Source of the DNA: an uncultured Verrucomicrobiae bacterium
GTDB taxonomy: Bacteria; Verrucomicrobiota; Verrucomicrobiia; Verrucomicrobiales; DEV007
Length of the DNA: 7,108 nt
NCBI GenBank assembly: GCA_937898895.1
Contig: CALDKL010000072.1
Span: forward strand, 1-7,108
Reading direction: 5' to 3'
A program made the translations under genes and the position numbers. Below the pieces are notes generated by a model. That model had not been told where the DNA came from. It saw only the letters and a program-made list of their open reading frames with translations, and searched no databases. Positions 1 through 6,324 of the stretch are shown one piece after another. Every line of letters starts with the position of its first letter. Positions within the stretch are counted from its first letter, which is position 1.

Positions 1-4
1 CGGT

Positions 5-56
5 CCGGATTTCCCTTGGACGGTATGTTCTCATACAGCCCGGCGGGAAATCCAGG
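5..56. repeat. Nested inverted repeat (hairpin-forming)
   Basis: GGATTTCCC at 7-15 is exactly complementary to GGGAAATCC at 45-53. Two more pairs (5-6 with 55-56) form across a one-base bulge. Inside the loop, GTATG (23-27) pairs with CATAC (32-36) around a TTCT tetraloop. No T-run follows on either strand, so a simple rho-independent terminator is not supported. It could be a structured RNA, the end of a mobile element lying to the left, or a processing site. The pairing is seen directly; the role is unknown. Confidence 0.5.
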
Positions 57-301
57 CCGCGCCTTGCGGGAACGGGCCCTCTCGGCGACTCGCGACGTAG
101 AGATATGAGAATTGCAGGCTAGCGATTCGCCACTTCTTCCCAAGATCACCTTGGTTCGCTTCCGTCGCACCGAGTCCAAAAGAAAGCAGCGTCGCCATTT
201 TCAGAGCAACGCCGCTTTCACCCCTCAAAACAATCTAGAAATGGGTCCGGCAACTCGAAACCGGATCGTCCAAAAGTAGTGGATGGGGTCCTCCCTGTCA
301 A

Positions 302-330
302 TGAAATTTCTATAATTTCTATATTATTGA
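302..330 (+). promoter_or_regulatory. AT-rich island with perfect TATAAT box, candidate promoter for the 476-2067 operon
   Basis: A perfect TATAAT lies at 311-316 and a second -10-like TATTAT at 322-327. Both sit inside an almost purely A/T block flanked by TGAAATT at 302-308 and 328-334. No good -35 hexamer stands 16-18 bases upstream of either box, so the exact promoter is uncertain. A start here would give a leader of about 150 bases before the first gene. On the minus strand a perfect TTGACA lies at 301-296, but it is followed by only a poor -10. Confidence 0.35.
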
Positions 331-475
331 AATTCACTTTGCCCATTTTTCTCGATTCATCCGCTTCCGGAAGATTTTTTTCGGAATTATCCCTGACTCG
401 TTGCATACTCTTCCTCTGCCGTTCGTCGGGTGGGAAGAAGCCAGATACTTCCGCCCCCCCTCAACCTTCATTCCC

Positions 476-697
476 ATGAACAACGAAATCGCCCTGCTCA
501 CCCAATTCCTCGAGAGCCTGGAGCCCGAGGTTTCCGCCCACGCTGCCTCCCCCCTCACATCGGAACAGATCGAACGGATTCAACGCTTTGCCGTTGGAAA
601 ACTCGGCCCGACGGAACGCCAGGAACTCCTCCCCAGCATCCTGGAAAATGAAACCGCCATTCACACCTTGGTGAAAGTTCTGAGATCCCAGGATTGA
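476..697 (+). CDS. Small Cys-free helical protein, function unknown, first gene of the cassette
   Basis: The product is 73 residues, starting MNNEIALLTQFLESLEPE and ending LVKVLRSQD. It has no signal peptide, membrane segment or cysteine. The centre, residues 28-60, reads as two amphipathic helices with the pattern LTSEQIERIQRFAVGKL followed by PTERQELLPSILEN. That resembles the helical start of anti-sigma (zf-HC2-like) proteins but lacks their zinc-binding His/Cys residues. I do not recognise a named family. The frame is open back to a TTG at 401, but ATG 476 is chosen because the upstream part looks non-coding; no Shine-Dalgarno precedes it. The next gene starts one base after the stop, so the pair is probably translationally coupled. 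It could be an adaptor or regulator for the GAF protein or the protease, or less likely a peptide substrate of the cassette. It shows no obvious core-peptide region. Confidence 0.7.
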   Translation: MNNEIALLTQFLESLEPEVSAHAASPLTSEQIERIQRFAVGKLGPTERQELLPSILENETAIHTLVKVLRSQD

Positions 698-698
698 G

Positions 699-1295
699 AT
701 GGTGCCTCTCCACACCCAGCTCCTCCGCCTCTCCGGTCTCGCCGATTCCGCACCGGCGCTGGAAAGGCACCTCGAGGCCTGGATCGAAGGAAACTCGCCC
801 GGACAATTGATCTCGCTTATCGACGCGGGCGCACTCTCCCTCCTGCGGGCGGCCATTGCCGAAGCGGGTGGCTGCGAGGGAACGGTTTGGCTGATCGACC
901 GCAAGGCAGAGGAACTCGTCGCCTGCTACAACTCGGGAGAGGAGGCGGATCAGCTCGTTGGTTTCCGGCAACCGGTCGGACAGGGCATCATCTCGATGGT
1001 GTTTGCGCAGCAGCAGCCCTATTGCGAAAACCACATCGCCGCCAGTGTCGGGCATGACGACACGCTGGATCGGAAGATTTCAAAACACACCACCGCAATG
1101 ATCGCGGTTCCCTTCTATTTTGGATTCAGTCTGCGCGGGGTCGTCTCCTGTGTCCAACTCGCCGAAGCTCCCCGCTCCCGCGAGGGTTTCCGCTCGGGCG
1201 ACGTGGAAACGCTGGCGCGGGCCGTGACCCTGGTCGAGCGGCTCATCGACGGCACCCTGCTCACCTCTCTCCTTGGCCTCGGCGATGGGGTTTGA
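699..1295 (+). CDS. GAF-domain protein
   Basis: The product is 198 residues, apparently cytoplasmic. Residues 1-55 are a helical lead-in and residues about 58-185 form a single GAF domain. Recognisable parts are the first strand GTVWLID (61-67), the turn segment VGQGIISMVF (93-102) and the late strand pair around AMIAVPFYF and LRGVVSCVQLA (133-155), closed by a helix DVETLARAVTLVERLI. GAF domains bind small ligands or pack as dimers in signalling proteins. No output domain such as a kinase, GGDEF or HTH is attached, so the protein probably signals through a partner. An AGGA motif five bases before the ATG supports the start. It begins one base after the 73-residue gene, and its stop overlaps the ATG of the protease gene, which argues for a single transcript. 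The ligand cannot be read from sequence. Confidence 0.85.
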   Translation: MVPLHTQLLRLSGLADSAPALERHLEAWIEGNSPGQLISLIDAGALSLLRAAIAEAGGCEGTVWLIDRKAEELVACYNSGEEADQLVGFRQPVGQGIISMVFAQQQPYCENHIAASVGHDDTLDRKISKHTTAMIAVPFYFGFSLRGVVSCVQLAEAPRSREGFRSGDVETLARAVTLVERLIDGTLLTSLLGLGDGV

Positions 1296-2067
1296 ACTCG
1301 CGAATTCCTGGCCCGATCTGGAACTTGCCCGCCGCGCCCTCGCGGAAGGGGACGGCTGCGGCATCAAGGTGGCCATCATCGACTCGGGCGTCGATACGAC
1401 CCATCCTGCCCTCTCCGGCCTGACGCTCGCCGACGACGTCACCGTCTCTTGCGACGGCATCAACTTGCGCATCGAGGAGGGAATCGGACGCGATGTCTAC
1501 GGCCATGGCACCGCCATCGCCAGCCTCCTGAGAGAAACGGCCGCCTCAGTCTCCATCGGAAGCTTTCGCGCCCTCGACAGCACCAATCACTCCCGCAGCT
1601 TTGTCATCGCCGAATGCGTCAATCAGGCCATCGCCAGAGGCTACCGTGTCGTGAACTGCAGCTTCGGCTGCCGGGGACTTCCCCGGTATGTGATGGACTA
1701 CAAGGAATGGGTCGATCAGGCCTACCTCCAGGGCACTCAAATTGTCGCGGCTTGCAGCAATGTCGATGTCGCCATCCGCGAATGGCCCGCCTACTTCCCC
1801 AGCGTCATCAGTGTGCGTGGGATCGACTGTCCTGCGGGCGTTTTCTACCATGAGCCCGGAAGAATGGTGTCCTTCCTCGCCCGCGGCGAGCGCGTCGAAG
1901 TTCCCTGGCTCAACGGCGCGATGAAAATCGAGACGGGCAGCAGCTACGCGGCACCGATCCTCTCCGGGATGATTGCCCGGCTTTTGTCATCACTGCCGGA
2001 TCTGCCCACGGCAGCGGTGAAACCGCTTCTCGCGCAGCTGGCCCGTCCGTGGCCCGCAGGGGTCTGA
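1285..2067 (+). CDS. Compact S8 family (subtilisin-like) serine protease
   Basis: The product is 260 residues from the ATG at 1285; a TTG at 1273 would add four. The catalytic triad is complete: Asp33 in VAIIDSGVDTTHP, His74 in YGHGTAIASLL and Ser220 in GSSYAAP, where the usual GTSxAxP has Ser for Thr. Asn159 in AACSNVD is the likely oxyanion-hole residue, in place of the common AAGN. The N-terminus, MGFELANSWPDLELARRALA, is neither a signal peptide nor a full inhibitory propeptide, so the protein looks like a bare catalytic domain working in the cytoplasm. Compact subtilases of this kind occur as maturation proteases in peptide systems and as intracellular housekeeping proteases. The ATG overlaps the GAF stop by 11 bases (ATGGGGTTTGA), which suggests co-translation and a joint job. 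The substrate is unknown; the 73-residue protein and the membrane protein encoded next door are the natural candidates. Confidence 0.92.
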   Translation: MGFELANSWPDLELARRALAEGDGCGIKVAIIDSGVDTTHPALSGLTLADDVTVSCDGINLRIEEGIGRDVYGHGTAIASLLRETAASVSIGSFRALDSTNHSRSFVIAECVNQAIARGYRVVNCSFGCRGLPRYVMDYKEWVDQAYLQGTQIVAACSNVDVAIREWPAYFPSVISVRGIDCPAGVFYHEPGRMVSFLARGERVEVPWLNGAMKIETGSSYAAPILSGMIARLLSSLPDLPTAAVKPLLAQLARPWPAGV

Positions 2068-2104
2068 ATCCATCGACGCTTCGTTCTGATTCTGACAAAT
2101 TAAG

Positions 2105-2132
2105 TAGACGATTTCAATTTTGATATTATAAT
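2105..2132 (+). promoter_or_regulatory. Candidate sigma-70-type promoter before the PqqD-like gene
   Basis: A perfect TATAAT at 2127-2132 stands 16 bases after TAGACG (2105-2110), which matches four of six -35 positions. It lies in a strongly AT-rich gap between two GC-rich genes, consistent with a separate transcription start for the downstream gene. Transcription from here would begin near 2139, only about a dozen bases before the TTG at 2151, but leaves a normal leader if translation starts at ATG 2226. Confidence 0.45.
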
Positions 2133-2153
2133 TTTTGTGATATTAACAATTTG
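2121..2153 (+). repeat. Imperfect tandem repeat, about 17-bp period, overlapping the -10 box
   Basis: TGATATTA occurs at 2121-2128 and again at 2138-2145, each followed by a variant of AATTT and then a G (TAATTTTTG versus ACAATTTG). The second copy runs into the possible TTG start at 2151-2153. The spacing is one and a half helical turns or slightly more. It could be a regulator binding site or simple AT-rich promoter sequence; the repeat itself is seen directly. Confidence 0.4.
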
Positions 2154-3107
2154 TATCTCTTGAATACCCGTTTACCAGGCAATTTGGCAGAAATCTTTCC
2201 TCTGCGCTTCCGCCTGCGTGAAGCAATGCGATTCTTTCGCGTGAATGGCTCTGTCATTGCCGAAAAGGTGAAGACCGGGCAGCGCTACTCTCTCCGGCCC
2301 TGGCAATACGAGGTGATGGCTCGCTTCGACGGAAAGAGGAACTTTGAGGAAGCCGCCCGGGATGTCTACCGCTTGCGTCCCGGTGCCTTCACCGCGAACG
2401 GTTTGCTCAATTTCTACAACTGGCTCTATTCGGAGAATCTCATTCTCTGTGAATGCGAGTCGATCTTTGAACTGGTCCTAGGCAACGCCGACGGTGCCGA
2501 GGAGGTGGACGTCGACGACGAAACTCGCGCCCCCGTTTTGTCCACCTTTGCCAACCGACTCCTGCGCGACTCGACAACGCGCCGGGTTCTCGCGCTTTCT
2601 GCCATCATCGTGCTCTCCCTGAGCGTCATTCGGATCGTCCAGGTGGCGGCACCCATCTTTGAGCCGCCCGTGGATCGGCTCATCGCCGAAGTCGGCGCGA
2701 TGATGGATGCACCCGCTCCTGCCGTCTCCGTGGCGGTTTCGGAACGAAGCGCCTCCGACACATCGGTGGAAGAAGTCTCCCTCGCCTCCCGAATCGAAAC
2801 CGGAGCCAACTCCTCCCCTGGCCCGCGCATCGACGAGCCCGCCCCACCCCGGCACGATGCAGGAGAACCCCCGCGTCCATCGGATGCCCCTGCTCCGACG
2901 TCAGCGGGTTTGGAACAGAGGAGTCCTTCCGGAGATCGGGCCATCCCGGACCCCCCGCGCATCGAATGGCTTCGCGTACAACTCGAGCAATGCCGCATCC
3001 GGCGCGATGAATTCTACCTGCAGAACGATGAGGAAGGATATCGGCGGGAGGTACACCGCATGACCAACCTCGCCCGCGAAATCGGCGACATCGAAAAAGC
3101 GCCGTAA
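2151..3107 (+). CDS. PqqD-like domain protein with one transmembrane helix
   Basis: The product is up to 318 residues. Residues about 25-108 fit a PqqD-like winged-helix pattern: VNGSVIAEKVKTGQRYSL, then an FDGKRNFEEAARDVY stretch and a helix ending WLYSENLIL. Residues about 146-166 are a single membrane helix (VLALSAIIVLSLSVIRIV) preceded by RR, so the N-terminal domain should face the cytoplasm. Residues 187-268 are a Pro/Ala/Ser-rich linker outside the membrane, and 270-315 form a charged helix (IEWLRVQLEQCRIRRDEF). PqqD-like folds bind leader peptides in modified-peptide pathways and also occur at the N-termini of export-related membrane proteins. The start is uncertain: TTG 2151 has no ribosome site and lies in an AT-rich repeat; TTG 2160, TTG 2184 and ATG 2226 (residue 26) are alternatives. 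It lies 83 bp after the protease gene, same strand. The domain call rests on pattern, not on a search. Confidence 0.7.
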   Translation: MYLLNTRLPGNLAEIFPLRFRLREAMRFFRVNGSVIAEKVKTGQRYSLRPWQYEVMARFDGKRNFEEAARDVYRLRPGAFTANGLLNFYNWLYSENLILCECESIFELVLGNADGAEEVDVDDETRAPVLSTFANRLLRDSTTRRVLALSAIIVLSLSVIRIVQVAAPIFEPPVDRLIAEVGAMMDAPAPAVSVAVSERSASDTSVEEVSLASRIETGANSSPGPRIDEPAPPRHDAGEPPRPSDAPAPTSAGLEQRSPSGDRAIPDPPRIEWLRVQLEQCRIRRDEFYLQNDEEGYRREVHRMTNLAREIGDIEKAP

Positions 3108-3117
3108 TCCGCCCGCC

Positions 3118-4002
3118 TCAGTCCCAACGACGGGCTCCGGCCAGCGCCCCTGATTCGAGGCTCGCCCGCGCCAACGAGATCGGTATTTCACGGCGCTCGC
3201 GATTGCGAAAGACGCTCACCGAATCGTATCCGGCCAACTGCAGTGCTCGAAGCGCCTCGAAAAATCCGTCCCCTACCCGCGTCGGAATATGGGAATCCGA
3301 CCCGATCACCACCGGAATCCCCCGCTCTCCCATCATCGCGAGCATTTCCGGCCCGGGATTCATTTCGGGATACGATTTGCTCAGGCCCGACGTGTTGATC
3401 TCCATCGCCACACCCGTCGCTGCGATGCGATCAAGTGCCTTTTCAATCCAAGGGCGGATCCGCTCGAAATCCCAATCCGACGGGCTTGCGTTCTTGACCA
3501 GGTCGGGATGGGCCAGACAGTCGAAAAGGCCCAACTCCGCCGACTCGGCGAGGTGCTCGAAATACTGCTTCTGGAAAGCGAGGGGATCGCCGCGCCAGTA
3601 TCGATCCATGTATTCCCCGAGATGCCAGTGGACCGAACCGAGGATGTAATGAAAATCGGCCCGGTCGTGCAGTTCTCGCAACCAGTCCTCCATCCCCGGA
3701 AAAAAATCACTCTCGAGCCCGAGGAGCACTTCGAATCCTTCGGGAGCGGCATCCCTCGCCTCGCCGACCATCGCCACGTATTCCTCGAATTGATCCGGGC
3801 TCATCCGCACGCGGCCAGAGAACCCGTTCGGCATCGGACTGTGACAAGTCATGATGATGCCGGCAAAGCCGTTAGCGACGCCCTCCTCCATGTAGCGTAC
3901 CGGATGCCCTTCCGCGTGTTTGCAGAGAGGCGTGTGCATGTGGCTGTCGAAGAAAATCGGGGAATTCACGGGAAAGGAAGGAGTTGCCGGAAGGTGCCTC
4001 AT
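3118..4002 (-). CDS. hisJ: PHP-domain phosphatase, histidinol-phosphatase (HisJ) family
   Basis: The product is 294 residues, slightly longer than a typical HisJ. The expected reaction is histidinol phosphate to histidinol plus phosphate, a late step of histidine synthesis, in the cytoplasm. The full set of PHP metal ligands is visible: His21 and His23 in DSHMHTP, His29 in CKHAEG, His54 in TCHSP, Glu97 in GLESDF, His125/His127 in SVHWHL, His165 in AHPDL, and Asp236 and His238 in GSDSH. The start is the ATG at 4002, with GAGG five bases upstream; the first 15 residues precede the conserved core. It lies 30 bases downstream of the aldo/keto reductase gene on the same strand, so the two are probably co-transcribed. 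It ends 10 bases from the stop of the convergent PqqD-like gene. No other his gene is in view, so a related phosphoesterase activity remains possible. Confidence 0.88.
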   Translation of the reverse strand: MRHLPATPSFPVNSPIFFDSHMHTPLCKHAEGHPVRYMEEGVANGFAGIIMTCHSPMPNGFSGRVRMSPDQFEEYVAMVGEARDAAPEGFEVLLGLESDFFPGMEDWLRELHDRADFHYILGSVHWHLGEYMDRYWRGDPLAFQKQYFEHLAESAELGLFDCLAHPDLVKNASPSDWDFERIRPWIEKALDRIAATGVAMEINTSGLSKSYPEMNPGPEMLAMMGERGIPVVIGSDSHIPTRVGDGFFEALRALQLAGYDSVSVFRNRERREIPISLARASLESGALAGARRWD

Positions 4003-4032
4003 TCTACCCTCTGATCCAACCCGTATTTTCCC

Positions 4033-4830
4033 TCATTTGGCAGCGAAAGCGGCCTCCAGCGATCTCGCATTTTCACGGAGATGGGCCGGATTGATCGTGC
4101 CGATGATCGCCGAGGTCGTCGCGGGATGGGAGAACACAAAACGAAAGGCACTCTCCACGGGATCCTCCGCAGCGGACTCCCCGCCGAACCAACCGCTCCC
4201 GAGTGCCTTTTTCAGGAAGACGCTCGTCCCCTGCTTCGCCGCCGCATCGAGCACGGCCTCTTCCTCGCGATGCCACGGGCTGTAGGCCACCATCACCGCG
4301 TCGAGACCGAGTTCGACGGCTCGCAGGCCTCCTTCGACGGTCTTCGTCGAGATCCCGATGGCTCGGATCTTTCCCGCATCCCGAGCCTTCGCGAGAGCCT
4401 CGAGCGCTCCGGATTCATCGAGTATGGCCAGGTCGTTCCCGTCGGAATGGAGAAGGAGACACTCAACCCGGTCCGTTCGAAGGCGAGAGAGGGTACGGTC
4501 AAGGCTCGCAGAGATCGCGGCAGAGGAGAAATCATACTGCGAATGATCCCCGAGAAATTCCTCTCCCGCCTTCGACACGATCACCCATTCGTCCCTGCGC
4601 GAGCCGAGGAGAGCCCCGATGCGCTCCTCGCTCGTGCCATAGGCCGGTGCCGTATCGATCAGATTGACCCCTTCCTCTCTTGCCAGATCGAGCAGGGCGA
4701 CGATGTCGTGATCGGAAGGCAATTCGAAAGACGTCGGATATTTCACATTCCGATTTCTTCCGAATTTCACCGTGCCGAGCCCGAGAGCCGAGACGGTGAG
4801 GCCGGTGCCGTGCAGGGTGTTTTGGAGCAT
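4033..4830 (-). CDS. Aldo/keto reductase
   Basis: The product is 265 residues, a single (beta/alpha)8 barrel using NAD(P)H to reduce carbonyl groups. The catalytic tetrad is intact: Asp59 and Tyr64 in LIDTAPAYGTSEERIG, Lys87 in VIVSKAGE and His128 in CLLLHSDG. The strand motif IRAIGIST (155-162) and the cofactor-phosphate segment SAIIGTINPAHLREN (240-254) fit the family. It starts at ATG 4830 with no clear Shine-Dalgarno. It is the first gene of a probable two-gene operon with the PHP phosphatase, and is divergent from the beta-helix gene across 108 bp that contain a GC-rich inverted repeat. At 265 residues it is somewhat short, since many members run 280-330. The natural substrate cannot be inferred; nothing nearby points to a specific pathway. 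Confidence 0.93.
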   Translation of the reverse strand: MLQNTLHGTGLTVSALGLGTVKFGRNRNVKYPTSFELPSDHDIVALLDLAREEGVNLIDTAPAYGTSEERIGALLGSRRDEWVIVSKAGEEFLGDHSQYDFSSAAISASLDRTLSRLRTDRVECLLLHSDGNDLAILDESGALEALAKARDAGKIRAIGISTKTVEGGLRAVELGLDAVMVAYSPWHREEEAVLDAAAKQGTSVFLKKALGSGWFGGESAAEDPVESAFRFVFSHPATTSAIIGTINPAHLRENARSLEAAFAAK

Positions 4831-4865
4831 GGGCGATCACGTTCGGTTCGTTGGCCACGGAGTCA

Positions 4866-4884
4866 AGGGGGACCGGTGCCCCCT
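4866..4884. promoter_or_regulatory. GC-rich inverted repeat in the divergent intergenic region
   Basis: AGGGGG (4866-4871) and CCCCCT (4879-4884) form a six-pair stem around ACCGGTG, which itself contains the palindrome ACCGGT. It lies between the divergent reductase and beta-helix genes, where an operator would be expected. A TTGACT hexamer for the minus strand (4866-4861) abuts it, but no good -10 follows. There is no T-run, so a terminator is unlikely. The role is inferred from position only. Confidence 0.35.
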
Positions 4885-4905
4885 CTGCGCGTCTGCGCCC
4901 TTGCC

Positions 4906-4917
4906 GGAGGCTTCGTG
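4906..4917 (+). promoter_or_regulatory. GGAGG ribosome site with alternative GTG start
   Basis: GGAGG at 4906-4910 is followed four bases later by an in-frame GTG (4915-4917), giving an N-terminus MRLLPLID before the ATG at 4939. This is the best Shine-Dalgarno match in the window, although the spacing is short. If used, the signal peptide would have an n-region eight residues longer with one more arginine. It is a real alternative to the annotated start. Confidence 0.4.
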
Positions 4918-4938
4918 AGACTGCTACCGTTGATCGAT

Positions 4939-6306
4939 ATGCGCACCTTTCCCACCATCCTTCTGCTCCTCCTCTCGCTTGTCGCCGGTCTCGGCGCGGC
5001 GGAGGTACCCCTTGCCGCGACCCAATTCCCCGACCTCGCCTCCCTTCCCGACCGCACCGAAGAGTTTCGAAAGCGCCTTGCCGAAAACCAGGGTACCCTT
5101 CTCCTCGAACCCGGGGTCCACCGCATCACCGGCACCCTCGAAATCCTCCTCGGCAGCAAACACAGCGCATCCGTGCGGGCCGTCTCCGGCAGCGCGACGC
5201 TGATCATGGACGGGCCGGGTCCCGCCCTGCGCCTCGTCGGCTCACACGAAGGATCTGCCTCACCGCAATCCTTTCTCCCGGCGACCTTTCACGAGCGCAT
5301 GCCGATCATCGAGGGAATCGAGATCCTCGGAAATCACCCCGAAGCCGATGGAATCGAACTTGTCCGCACCTTTGAAGCCGTCCTCTCGAAGGTCGCGGTA
5401 CGGTGGTGCCGCACGGGCATCCGCCTCTTCGAACGAAATCGCAACGTCATCCTCAGCGATCTCCATCTCTACGAGAATCGTGGCATCGGACTCCACCTCG
5501 ACGACGTCAATCTGCACCAGATCAATGTCTCGAATTCGCATATCAGTTACAACCGGGGTGGTGGCATCGTCGTCCGCGACGGAAACGTTCGGAATCTCCA
5601 GATCACCGGGTGCGACATCGAAGCCAACATGCCCAACGACGACACCCCCACGGAAACGGCGAACATCCTCCTCGACGTGTCCGGTTCGGCAGACGACAAG
5701 ACCCGCTCCATCTGCGAAGTCGCCATCACCGGATGCACCATCCAGCACAGCTCGAACTACTCTGGCAAAAATTACCGGGAAATCGCACCCGGCGGGGCCA
5801 ACATCCGCATTCTCGGCAAGGAGATCTACCCCATTGACTCGATCGCCATCACCGGAAACACCCTCAGCGACACCACCGTCAATCTCGACCTGCGCGACTG
5901 CACCGACATCACCCTGACCGGCAACACCTGTTTTGCCCCCAATCCCGACAATCTCCACATCACCAGGGGAAAACGGATTCTCGTCGATGGAAACACCTTC
6001 AACCCCAGGGAGTTCGAAAGGCCGGGAAGGATTGTATTTGATCAATGTCAGGATTGCCTCTTCACCAACAACACCCTGCGGTCTCTCCTCGCCGAAGACG
6101 GGAGCGTCGTCGTAAAAGGGTCGGCTCGCCTGGCACTGCACGGGAACCTTCTCACCGAATCGAAGAGCGGCGTCCGCGTCGAGAACTCAAAGGACATCGC
6201 GGTGAAGGACTGGCTCGTCTCCGGGCTGCCCGAAGGCGCTGCCCTGGTGACAAAGGATGCTCCGTCGGAGCGAATCCATGAGGATGGCAACCTCCGGACA
6301 CCGTGA
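4939..6306 (+). CDS. Secreted right-handed parallel beta-helix protein
   Basis: The product is 455 residues. Residues 1-21 are a Sec signal peptide: MRTFP, a Leu-rich core, and a GLGAAE cleavage region. Residues about 125-425 carry repeated beta-helix rungs with a recurring Ile/Val-x-Gly-Asn/Cys-x-Ile/Leu pattern: ITGCDIEAN, ITGCTIQHS, ITGNTLSD, LTGNTCFAP, VDGNTFNP, FTNNTLRS and LHGNLLTES. This fold is common in polysaccharide lyases, pectinase-like enzymes and surface proteins. No catalytic pocket can be picked out by eye, so an enzymatic role is not claimed. ATG 4939 lacks a ribosome site, while an in-frame GTG at 4915 has GGAGG four bases before it and would add eight residues. The frame stays open upstream to 4081, but that part is the antisense of the reductase. 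The protein is probably periplasmic or on the cell surface. Confidence 0.87.
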   Translation: MRTFPTILLLLLSLVAGLGAAEVPLAATQFPDLASLPDRTEEFRKRLAENQGTLLLEPGVHRITGTLEILLGSKHSASVRAVSGSATLIMDGPGPALRLVGSHEGSASPQSFLPATFHERMPIIEGIEILGNHPEADGIELVRTFEAVLSKVAVRWCRTGIRLFERNRNVILSDLHLYENRGIGLHLDDVNLHQINVSNSHISYNRGGGIVVRDGNVRNLQITGCDIEANMPNDDTPTETANILLDVSGSADDKTRSICEVAITGCTIQHSSNYSGKNYREIAPGGANIRILGKEIYPIDSIAITGNTLSDTTVNLDLRDCTDITLTGNTCFAPNPDNLHITRGKRILVDGNTFNPREFERPGRIVFDQCQDCLFTNNTLRSLLAEDGSVVVKGSARLALHGNLLTESKSGVRVENSKDIAVKDWLVSGLPEGAALVTKDAPSERIHEDGNLRTP

Positions 6307-6324
6307 AGCCGCCCACACCGACGC

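Larger units (their letters stand above)
1..475. other. Gene-poor leader region with inverted repeats and an AT-rich island
   Basis: No convincing coding region is visible here. The only open frame of note is on the minus strand (ATG at 198, stop at 31, 54 residues); it has no recognisable motif and no clear ribosome binding site. The stretch holds a nested inverted repeat near its left end, a 7-bp hairpin at 244-267 (GGTCCGG / CCGGATC, one G-T pair, 10-base loop), a sharply AT-rich block around 301-337, and a CTTCCGGAAG palindrome followed by seven T at 364-380. The most likely role, by inference, is leader and promoter DNA for the gene starting at 476. A small structured RNA or a decayed gene cannot be excluded. 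Confidence 0.5.

Noticed and set aside
31..198. 54-residue minus-strand open frame (MATLLSFGLGATEANQ...)
   Set aside because: No ribosome site, motif or coherent structure, and its stop lies inside the nested hairpin. It is too weak to call, though a small gene or remnant is not ruled out.
364..380. CTTCCGGAAG palindrome followed by T7, as a terminator
   Set aside because: The palindrome has no loop, so the real stem would be only about three pairs, and no upstream plus-strand gene needs terminating.
401..475. Upstream extension of the 73-residue gene to TTG 401
   Set aside because: The added residues (MHTLPLPFVGWEEARYF...) look non-coding, and ATG 476 begins a clean helical protein.
476..697. 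73-residue protein as a classical modified-peptide precursor
   Set aside because: It has no Cys, no Ser/Thr-rich core, no double-Gly or similar cleavage site, and no modifying enzyme nearby. It is kept only as a possible substrate.
2426..2998. 190-residue minus-strand open frame
   Set aside because: It is a Ser/Arg-rich antisense frame of the PqqD-like membrane protein gene, with no domain pattern.
3289..4014. 241-residue plus-strand open frame
   Set aside because: It lies opposite the PHP phosphatase, which has all its metal ligands. The frame is His/Arg-rich with no motif.
4081..4938. Long plus-strand open frame continuous with the beta-helix gene, making a 741-residue product
   Set aside because: It is antisense to the aldo/keto reductase, which has a complete catalytic tetrad. 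The upstream part has no domain, and a signal peptide begins at 4939.
5260..6141. 293-residue minus-strand open frame rich in Val, Gly and Asp
   Set aside because: It is antisense to the beta-helix repeats. Its apparent regularity mirrors the repeated rungs on the coding strand.
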